Of a stretch of DNA of 64,000 nt, positions 56,099-64,000 are shown one piece after another (the stretch's first letter is position 1; each line of letters starts with the position of its first letter). Made by a program: the position numbers and the translations under genes. This stretch comes from Ochotona curzoniae. Its lineage: Eukaryota > Chordata > Mammalia > Lagomorpha > Ochotonidae. The stretch is taken from assembly GCF_017591425.1 (NCBI RefSeq), contig NW_024465369.1, positions 31,643,501 to 31,707,500 of the forward strand, given 5' to 3'. Under the pieces are notes generated by a model. That model made no database searches. It had not been told where the DNA came from and saw only the letters and a program-made list of their open reading frames with translations.

Positions 56099-57208
56099 AC
56101 CCTTCTTCCATGATTCTTACTTGTCAGAGTAGGGCTTAAGCCTTGTTCACAGTAGCTGACATTATTAATAGCCACAGGAGTTACCTCAATTATCTAGAAA
56201 TGGTTTCATACCGGAGAAAGTTCATTAAAACTTGCAGCATATCTACTGTTAGTTGCTATGTGGTTAGCGGAGCAGGTACTTACAGCTGGGAGCTACCACC
56301 ATGTATGAACAGATTAGAGAAAAATATCAGCATCGTGTATTTATGCCATTAGTATGATAGAGAACACCTAGATGGTGGCACATTAACATGAGGTATTACA
56401 AAGTCTGCTGCTGCTATCCCAGATGCTGAAGTCGAGATTGTGGAGATATTGTGCACCTGACATGCAGCACAGAGCGCAGAACAATGAGCCCGGTGCACCT
56501 TCTCCAGGGCCTGTCGCCAGGCAGAAGGAGAGCCCTGGGCTGGATATCAGGAGATGGTTTCCCCTCCCAGCTACTCACTGAGTCATCTCAGAAAAGTCAC
56601 TTGAATTCAAATTAGCTTCTAGGCCCCTTCAGGGAGAGGAATGATGACTGAGTTGATTTTTTCTTAATTGGATCACTTTTGAAGGACAAATAAAAAGCTC
56701 AACATTTGCATAGGACACGAAGAGCAATTCCTCTTTGAGAGGGACAGAAGAATTCTAGATGGCAAAAGAAGGAAGGAGAAAAATGGCACAGCATGCTTGG
56801 GGGACTGTGGCATTCTAGAATGGCTGGAGCATAAATATCAAGGAGGATCAGGGGAGGTGGGTGTGGCCCTGGGCTGACAGGATTGCCAGGGCTCTGTGTG
56901 TGTGCTGGGAAGCTGCAGCTCTCTGTATGTGAGGCACAGACAATGGGAGAGTCTCTGAAGTTATCACATGTTCTTAGAATCAGATGGAGATATGGAATTG
57001 AGAAAGACCACCCTGGTGTCACAGAGAAAGGGGACATGTTGGATTGCAAGAGGATAAGGGAACAGTCCCATCCTGACACTCTGGATTCCATTTGGAATGT
57101 CACTGAAGACTCTTCTTCACTCTCGGGCCAAGGGTCCTCATCACAGAATGTGGAGTGCAATAGTCAGGGTATTGTTGACACATGACATGTGTCAAAATTG
57201 AATTTTAG
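56099..57208. other. intergenic, no gene recognised
   Basis: A possible MIR remnant at about 56560-56610 ('cactgagtcatctcagaaaa' 'gtcacttg'). The 153-codon minus ORF at 56699-57160 has no recognisable domain. A perfect palindrome is at 57176-57194. Confidence 0.45.
57176..57194. repeat. 19-bp perfect palindrome
   Basis: TGACACATG A CATGTGTCA: two 9-bp arms around one base. It contains overlapping E-box-type CANNTG cores (CACATG, CATGTG). Confidence 0.95.
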
Positions 57209-57245
57209 GGGTGGCCATTTGGCTTAGTGGTTAAAGTGGGAGATC
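57209..57245 (+). mobile_element. CSINE head fragment
   Basis: 'ggggtggccatttggcttag' followed by 'tggttaaagt' resembles the SINE head only; the body is absent. Confidence 0.5.
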
Positions 57246-57249
57246 GCCC

Positions 57250-57822
57250 TTGGGTTTTCTGCCTGCTTAGCCTATGTGGAAGTTTGTGTGTACATGGCAT
57301 GTGTGTACATCCGTGTGCCTGGGGGAAGCCCCTTGACAATGGTCCCAGTTAACTGAGACCTCAACCTGGCCTGTTACTAGTCATGCAAGTGAGAGCTGTG
57401 AGCTGCACCCCAGTTTCTCTCCTGTGTCCCTGCATGAACTGTGCTGGAACGTCCTTGATAAGCAACTCTTAAGAAGTCAAATGTGACCCAGAGCCTATCT
57501 GCCAGCCAGCGCCAAGGGATAGCTTACAGCTTATGTGCTATGAGTGACTCACGGCCTACCTGCCTGTGACCTGAAGGCATAACTCCCAGTTGTGTGTGTG
57601 GAATGTGACCTGTGATTTGGTTGCAGGGTCCAGAGAGATAGACTGCCTTCTAGCCAGTTGCAGTGTCATTGTTGGGAAGATTGTTGGGGACCACTCTTCT
57701 GCCTTCCCCCTTCCTAGCCTAGTTGTGTTCACTTTGCAGTAAATGGTCATGGTCCTTTAGACTGTGCCTGGAGGCTCTGCCTCACCCCCTGGGTGGTCTC
57801 AGGGGGCCTGTTGGCAGGAAAA
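57250..57822 (+). mobile_element. LTR-like sequence, unclassified
   Basis: The stretch ends in 'gtaaatggtcatggtccttt', 'agactgtgcctggaggctct' and a C/T- then G-rich segment, similar in layout to the R-U5 end of gammaretrovirus-like LTRs. No clear TG…CA ends, polyadenylation signal or internal viral genes are seen. Confidence 0.25.
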
Positions 57823-57829
57823 ATCTCTG

Positions 57830-58110
57830 AGAGGTTAAGATGCTGTTTGGGACTCCTGTGTCTCCTATCCAGGTGCCTGGGTTTGGGTCCCAGCTTCACT
57901 GCAGGTTCCAGCTTCTGGCTGTTGTACACCTGGGGGCAGTATGTGATGGCTTAATTTCTCAGGTCCTTGCCGTGCTCATGGGAATCATGAATTGAATTCT
58001 CATATGCTGGCTTTGTCCTGGTCCAGACCTAGCTGTCCTGGGCATCTCGGGAGGGAACAAGCAGATGAAAGAATCTCTCTTTCTCTCTCTCTGCCTTTTA
58101 AAAGCAAAAA
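57830..58110 (+). mobile_element. CSINE-type SINE, old copy
   Basis: 'gaggttaagatgctgtttgg', 'ccaggtgcctgggtttgggt', 'catctcgggagggaacaagc', 'tctctctgccttttaaaagc'. Interrupted by small insertions. Confidence 0.7.
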
Positions 58111-58483
58111 TTAAAGCATTATTATTTGTAAACAGCTTGAGTCTACAGCTGGGCATTACTCACACACTGTATTCAGAGTCTTTTCTCTCTTTATCTTCAT
58201 GGAGGAGGAAACTGGCATGGAAGACAGTGGAAGGTGGCTGCCCCAGTGGGTCAGAAGAGCCCCACAAGTGCAGCCTCCCTAGCAGGAGCTAGGGAGAGAT
58301 GACATCACCAATCCAGAGGTTGTCACAAATACACAGCTGGTGGAGACCCAGAGGGGTGTGGCATGGCAGTGACTGCCCTATCCCAGCATCTTGTGGTCCC
58401 AGCTCCCACCTGTGCACTGTGTATGTGGGTAGAGCTGGTGAGCAGTGGCTTTCTTCAAGCATCCAAAAGTAAAACAGGACTTT
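58111..58483. other. intergenic, nothing firm
   Basis: A weak MIR-like segment on the minus strand at about 58160-58225; otherwise nothing. Confidence 0.4.
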
Positions 58484-58735
58484 AGGAGCAGTGGCCTTGT
58501 CCATGTTGCTGTTACTTCTCGGGGCACTGGTTTGAGCCCCAGCTGCTCCACTTCTGATTCAACTCTCTGCTAATGTGCCTGGGAAAGCAGCGGAACAGGG
58601 CAGAGTTCTAGCTTGCTGGCTGCAGCCTAGCCTGGCCGTGGGTGTTGCAGACATTTTGGGATTGAATCAGTAGGTAAAGCCTCCCTCTCTGCCTTTCAAG
58701 TAAATCAATCTTAATAAGTAGATATATAAATAAAG
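58484..58735 (+). mobile_element. CSINE-type SINE, old copy
   Basis: 'aggagcagtggccttgtcca', 'agctgctccacttctgattc', 'aatgtgcctgggaaagcagc', 'tctgcctttcaagtaaatca'. Confidence 0.83.
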
Positions 58736-58945
58736 CTCCTGTACTGATGGCAACATGCAGCCAGGATTGAGAACCACTAAGCTTGTCACTTTCTCTGTGA
58801 GCAGGGCCCTGATGAGATTTATGGCCATTCTGAGCTATGGACCAAAACCAGGTGAAAACAGGACTTACTTGAAAAGAGTTACAAATTTTATCTTTAATTG
58901 CTAAAGCGAAATGTCGTTTCCATTCCTTATCACTGTTTTTCTTCA

Positions 58946-58948
<3 letters not shown>

Positions 58949-58977
<29 letters not shown>

Positions 58978-58982
58978 TTTTT
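58949..58982. repeat. (TTC)n-(T)n microsatellite
   Basis: About seven TTC triplets followed by a run of T; a polypyrimidine tract able to form triplex DNA. Confidence 0.95.
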
Positions 58983-58989
58983 ACCTCAC

Positions 58990-59433
58990 TAAGATGGCAT
59001 CACAAAGTTGGGACTATACATATCCCAGTCCCTGGAATCTGTAAATACCTTGTCTCCCATGGCAACAAAAAATGTGACAATGTAGTTATACTAAGGATTT
59101 GAAGATGTGCAATTTACCCTCGGTTACCAGGGTGGGCCCATGTAACTACAAGGATCCCTTTAGGACAGAAAGAGAGGTTAAATAGTCATTGCCAGTTAAA
59201 CATGCTGTACTGTTGGCTGTGATGATGGAGAAGGGGCCACAAGCCAAAACATGCACACAGCTTGACAAAGCTTGAAAAGCATCAAGCATCCAGAAGGAAC
59301 ACACCATGCTGACATCTTGAACCAGGCCTGGCATCGCAGAAGACTGATCTCCCTACCTGCAAGGTATATGCTTGCATGGTTTTAAGCTATAATATTTGTG
59401 TTAATTTAGAGCAGCAATAGAAAATTAATACAG
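58990..59433 (+). mobile_element. MLT1-type LTR (ERVL-MaLR)
   Basis: The order 'gatttgaagatgtgcaattt', 'ggttaccagggtgggcccat', 'acaaggatccctttaggaca', 'gccacaagccaaaacatgca' and 'gttttaagctataatatttg' to 'gaaaattaatac' follows MLT1 to its 3' end. No internal viral sequence is attached. Confidence 0.85.
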
Positions 59434-60349
59434 AGGGATAATAGTTAGCTAATTGATAACTCCTGCTATCCTACACAAGTGGATTCAATTTTCTTTTTAA
59501 GTAGCTTGTCTCTAGGGAATCTTCATGGCCAGTACCAAATTAAAATCTCCTTTGTTTGAAGATGAAATCCAACATTGTTAAGGCTTTCTATAGAAATAGC
59601 AGTAACAAAGTAGGTTGCATTAAATTAAAATTCATAGAGTCCCCAAATAATTTGGTAATTTGTTATTCTCTCTGATGTTGTGGACATTATCTGAGTTGCC
59701 TTCGCAATTCACAGCTTCTATTATACTTATTCATCATTCATTCATGGTTAGGTGCCTGCTGGGCAGTCATACTAATACTGCTATATGTACAGGGATGTAC
59801 CCAAGTAGATGAAGAAATAGTTGGCCTTATTATTTGCAGTGTCCTAAGTTCTGAGAGACAGATTCATCCACTTAGCATCTTTGAATTAGATAGAGGTATA
59901 AATGTTTAAAAGTTTATCAGGTATCCAATTATAAGAGCATATAAATAATTCAAGATGGAAAATTACCCCCTTTAGAGTTGACAGAAGTGGCAAGTAATAT
60001 AAATTTCAATCTTATACCAAGTGGCTTTGATGATTAATCTTAAAAAAAAAATTAGAACTCCTGCCAGAGAGAGAACACTGTGACATCTATCAGATCTTAT
60101 AAAAGTTTGATTTATTTTCTATCAGAGTTAATTCTGGAAGCTAGAGAAATCTTGATGATAAGAGATACAAAAAATCATTTAGTTCAGTGTAACCACCCAG
60201 TTGGAATTCAAAATCTCAATTGAATTGCGAAGCCATGCCTTTCTCATCTGAGTGAATTAGACCTAAGAATTGGTCAAACAGGGTCTCTAAGGGACCATTT
60301 AGGACCTAGATAAGCATAAAATAAATTTACATGTGATTTAGCCCAGGGG
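59434..60349. other. intergenic, nothing recognised
   Basis: AT-rich unique sequence. Confidence 0.5.
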
Positions 60350-60445
60350 TGTGTTCTTAGAGTCCAGTAATTTAGATAACCTCTCTGAGCCTCTTGCTAT
60401 TTTTTCCTATTAAATGAGATGAGGTCTCTGAATGCTTTGTGATTG
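60350..60445 (+). mobile_element. MIR SINE fragment
   Basis: 'agataacctctctgagcctc' then 'ttcctattaaatgagatgag' match the MIR core. Confidence 0.65.
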
Positions 60446-61612
60446 CTTACCATATTTTTGTTCTGAAATGAATGAATCATTGTTCTGCTGGGACTACTCT
60501 TAGTAGTTTCAATGGAATTATCAACTATTTATAACAGCACATGTTTGTCAATAGAGCACCTGCCATATTTAATAGACAATTTGAATAGACAAAAGACACA
60601 GAGGACCCCACCAGTAAATTTTGCTGAGCAACTATGCCTTTGTGATCATCAAGAGAGTTGTCCTTTTCTTTGAGCAGATGAAACCCCACTGAGGAGACAT
60701 GTTTTGAGTATAGCTTGGGCTGGATTTCAGCTTCTGTTCATTGGATTGACTAGACTTGGGCAGTGCACAACTTTGCTAGCTATGCTCACCAACTCAGTCC
60801 CTGCTTTGTAACCTATTTGAGGAAACAGCACAAGTATTCTGTGTTTATTTCCTGCAAGTTCTTTCTCATGTACCCTTTTGAGTCTTCTATTGGATTTCAA
60901 GGAAGTAAGGAATTTTCATTTTAAAAAGCACTTATGAGAAAGCCACATGACTGTTTGCAAACTGTTTTGCTAAGTTTGTTTTTTAATATTCAAAGTGCTT
61001 ATGACTTTTAAAAAGTCTTGTATATCGAGAAGAGAATATAAGGTCTGATTCTCTAGCAAATATTTTTGGAATTTGGTTGCCAGGCCCCAAGGAGATCAGC
61101 ACTAGTTGATGGTAAACTGCCCATGTAGAGAAGCGATCTGGCAGGTGGTGGAGTGGAGGAATAGGAACACTCCAGTCCTAATAAAGTCTTGCTCTTTACT
61201 TATGTCAGGGTTGACTGAGCAGTAGGAGATGGGGCAGTGCTGTAGATGGTTGCCAGGGAAACCTGTACAGGCTGAGAAAGAACAGCTGTAGGCCTGGGCT
61301 AGGTATCCTCATGTTTAATTTCCTGGCTTGGAAAAGAAGGAAACTTAAGCTTCCCCTTGAAGAGCCCACAGAAGCAGTTAGGGAGTGCCAAAAGTATTTA
61401 GGCCCTTAAGAAGGTAACTGTGGTTTCCTGAGAGCCTCACTGGAGGTGGGCAGGAAGGGTTCCTTAAGGAGCTGGCAAGCACAGGAGCTGGAGTGTTTGA
61501 CCCCAAAGTTAGGAGGGGAAAGGGCATAAATGCCTCTTATTCAAAAGAACCAGTAAGTGAAGACAACTCAGTCAGCCTGAGAAATGCTTTTGTGGAGAGT
61601 GAGTGAAAGCTC
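60446..61612. other. intergenic, nothing recognised
   Basis: Over 1.1 kb without any interspersed repeat that I recognise, AT-rich to mixed. Confidence 0.5.
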
Positions 61613-61835
61613 TTTGTATCTTTATTTTAAATGCAGAGCGATAGGGAGAGGGAATCTTCCAACTGCTTGTTCACTCCTAAATGCCTGCAATATTCAGGGC
61701 TGGCCCAGACCGAGCCAGGAAACAGGAACTCTAGCTGGGTCTCTAGTACGGCTGGCAGGAACTCAAGGCCTTGGCTTGTCATTGGCTGTCTCCCAGGTAC
61801 ATTACCTGGAAGTTGGGACTAGACCTCAGTTGCAG
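61613..61835 (-). mobile_element. CSINE-type SINE, old copy
   Basis: 'ctttattttaaatgcagagc', 'aatcttccaactgcttgttc', 'ctctagctgggtctctagta', with the head partly lost. Confidence 0.78.
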
Positions 61836-61934
61836 CAACTGAGAAAAGTTCATTTAAATTGTAATCATTGTCTATATATTATCCTTTCCCAAAACTTATT
61901 TGCAAGTTTTAAAGTGTTTATTTGACAGCTCTAC

Positions 61935-62218
61935 ATTCAGGACTTGATTTGGTTTGACTCTTGGCTCTACTTCAAATTCCAACTTTTTGCCAGTGTGTAT
62001 CCTGGAAAGCAGCAGATGGTGGACCAAGTATTTGGATCCCTGTCACCTACCCGGGAATATCTAGATGGAGTTTTAGGCTCCTAGGGTTGCCTAGGCCAGT
62101 CCCAGCTGTGGTGGGCATTTGGGGAGTGAAGGAGAAGATGGAAGCACACTGCTTTTTCTTTCTTTGTATGTGTGTGATCTGTTTGTATGTGTGCCTTTCA
62201 GATAAAAATATTTAGCAT
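61935..62218 (+). mobile_element. CSINE-type SINE, old copy, inverted to the previous one
   Basis: 'ctcttggctctacttcaaat', 'cctggaaagcagcagatggt', 'gggcatttggggagtgaagg', 'gcctttcagataaaaatatt'. Confidence 0.8.
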
Positions 62219-63197
62219 TTAAAAATCTGATTTATTTTTATTTAGTTAGTTAGTTTTAGTTTAAAAATCTGAGTTTTTAAAATCTATGGCTCAAGCCAAG
62301 TCCCAGATTGCTAAATCACAGTGTCCAGGAATGGGCCCAGGAATCAATAAAATTGCCTTTCCTTGTCTACAGGGGATTCCAAGACTGCTGGTGGGTGCCT
62401 GGAACCTTGGATAGCAGTGAACACAAACACTGCGTGAAACTGCCACATGAGATGGTCACTAAGTGACTAATAGGCAGGTAGAATGCATAGCATGAACATG
62501 TTAGACAAAGGATGATTCACATTGCAGACTGAATGGAGTAGGACAGCAGGAGATTTCATCATGCTACTCAGAACATCACACAATTTAATACAGGAACTAT
62601 TTATTTCTGGAATTTGCCACTTAATATATTTAGACCATTGTTGACTGTGGTGTCAACAGGCAACATTATGGATAAGGAGACACCACTATATTTTTTAATC
62701 CACCCAGGTAATCTCCATGTGCAACCACATTGGGGGACTTGCGCAGAGGCTGGGTTGTCCCTTTGTACTCTTCTAAAACAGTCATGTTCTAAGCCTCATA
62801 AGATCTATTCAGGACCTGCCACTGAATGCTGACAGAATAATATACTGTGCTTTGATTAGAGGGTGTGTTAGAAATACTAATACAATATGAATTTTCACAT
62901 GGCATTGAGCCAAATATGATGGGGAAGGAGTATATGGCAATAGTACAGTAGTTTCAGAATGTCTAGGATGAAGAAAAATGGTCCTTTACATAGCTAGAAG
63001 ATCAATTTTGTAGGATCAGCTCTCAGGGAACACAACCCACATCAAAAGCAGAGTTCTCAGTCTGTCTCTCACCCTTCAGCCATCTTTTCTGTGTACCTTC
63101 AGGCACAGGTAAACTGTGTGTGTGTGTCCAGGGCCATGTGTGTATATGTGACATATGATAAACAAGTGAACTCCAGATCCCTAGTTTATTATTTTTT
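62219..63197. other. intergenic, nothing recognised
   Basis: A short TTAG-like run at about 62240-62258 (tatttagttagttagtttta) and a TG run at about 63116-63126. No gene. Confidence 0.5.
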
Positions 63198-63338
63198 TTA
63201 AAGATTTATTTATTTAAAAAAAGATTTATTTATTTGAAAGCAGGAAGCTGGATCAGAAGTGAGACTTTAAAGACATCCATATAGAATGCCTATGTTGCAG
63301 GTAGCAGTTTTACACACTCTGCCACAATGCTGGCCCCC
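63198..63338 (-). mobile_element. CSINE with large internal deletion
   Basis: A duplicated tail complement (aaagatttatttattt twice) runs straight into the near-head part 'aggaagctggatcagaagtg' and ends 'ccacaatgctggccccc'. The whole middle of the SINE is missing. Confidence 0.85.
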
Positions 63339-64000
63339 ACACAGATTTTGTTTCAATCTCATGTTTGATGTATGGTTTATCCTGTTTTCCAGTGGCTACT
63401 CTATTCTGAGCAGACTTCATACCATGGTATCCTTTTTTATCTTTTAAGCTTATTTTTTAAAAAGGTACCTGCTGATGAGTTTGGTTAAATTCTTATCTGC
63501 CTTGGAATATGATTTGGAATGGAGGGGGAAAAAATCCATGAAATGAAAATGTAGATGTTAAAATAGAGCAGAAAATGGATTATTTGCTTCCGCCAAAAGT
63601 GCATCTGTTCGGAGTAAAGTTTAATAGGATGTTCTTTGGAAAAATTAGGCAGGGTAAGGAACCCAAGTGCCATCAAATGCAGTGCCTAGCCCTGCAGAAA
63701 TGCATGAAGAAGACTATAACTTCAGCCCATTGAAGCCGATAGTACTGTAAAATGCTTGCTTAGCTTTGGATGCTTTTGCTGTGATGATATCTGTTCTCTT
63801 GGATGTGCTTGCCTTCTGAAGGTGTTTTCACTTGAGATCTCTGTGTGTATACTTCTGGGCACATATGCTTAGGGATAAACAAATTAATAGAATAATTGCT
63901 TATGAATGAACATACTGATGGAGTTATTGCTATTTCTGGCTCTTGGGAAAAACTTGTCTTATGCATAAATTGATTTGTTTTCTTAAAAAAAAAAGTCTAG
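63339..64000. other. intergenic, nothing recognised
   Basis: AT-rich sequence to the window end. ORFs shorter than 70 codons. Confidence 0.5.

Noticed and set aside
55620..56111. 163-codon minus-strand ORF
   Set aside because: It is the reverse translation of the young CSINE at 55754-56081. Similar ORFs at 31157-31558, 36479-36913 and 53528-54028 have the same cause.
56699..57160. 153-codon minus-strand ORF
   Set aside because: Composition is proline/serine/cysteine-rich as expected from translating G/A-rich sequence in reverse. No domain seen.
6321..64000. MYO3B coding exons
   Set aside because: MYO3B is the expected next gene from human synteny, but I found no open segment resembling its kinase or myosin motor sequence.
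1..64000. CRISPR arrays, operons, prokaryotic defence systems
   Set aside because: The window is mammalian nuclear DNA. The only tandem arrays are microsatellites, the 20-bp repeat and the VNTR, none with spacer-repeat structure.

Overview
The window is eukaryotic nuclear DNA from a mammal, almost certainly a lagomorph and most likely a pika (Ochotona). Spliced coding exons, large introns, long gene-free stretches and a dense load of retrotransposons rule out a prokaryote. The lagomorph call rests on about 38 copies of one tRNA-headed SINE of the CSINE (rabbit C-repeat) type. The freshest copies have a head and a tail that differ from the rabbit form as I remember it, which is why I favour pika; this is inference.

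The only protein-coding gene I can support is the 3' end of UBR3 (a RING-type E3 ubiquitin ligase) on the + strand. Its last three coding exons lie at 2809-3018, 3554-3693 and 3970-4087. They encode the C-terminal ~155 residues with clean splice sites and a stop at 4085-4087. Everything before 2809 is intron. A 3' UTR of about 2.2 kb with several poly(A) signals follows, the last at 6296-6301.

From about 6.3 kb to the end the window is intergenic. In human the next gene downstream is MYO3B, but I see no MYO3B coding exon here. This part is built from old layers (MIR, L1M/HAL1 remnants, MLT1 LTRs, two hAT-type DNA transposons) overlaid by CSINEs, often nested. The SINEs at 33.4-36.9 kb and 51.4-54.1 kb all lie on the minus strand.

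Two regions stand out. (1) At 29.3-29.9 kb there is a CpG-rich block holding four perfect tandem copies of a 20-bp unit. It is followed by a good splice donor and, about 1.7 kb on, by two small segments flanked by near-consensus splice sites (31613-31661 and 31802-31847). This could be the promoter and first exons of an unannotated transcript. (2) At 38.3-43.2 kb, with further copies at 12.6 kb and 51.8 kb, there is a family of retroelements I do not recognise. The longest copy (about 3.65 kb, minus strand) has a GC-rich 5' block with YY1-like inverted motifs, a ~2.9-kb body of degenerate tandem repeats (VNTR), and a unique 3' domain ending in an A-rich tail. The other four copies keep only the 3' part, as expected for 5'-truncated products of L1-type reverse transcription. 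The layout resembles the composite SVA elements of apes, and it is my main candidate for something undescribed.
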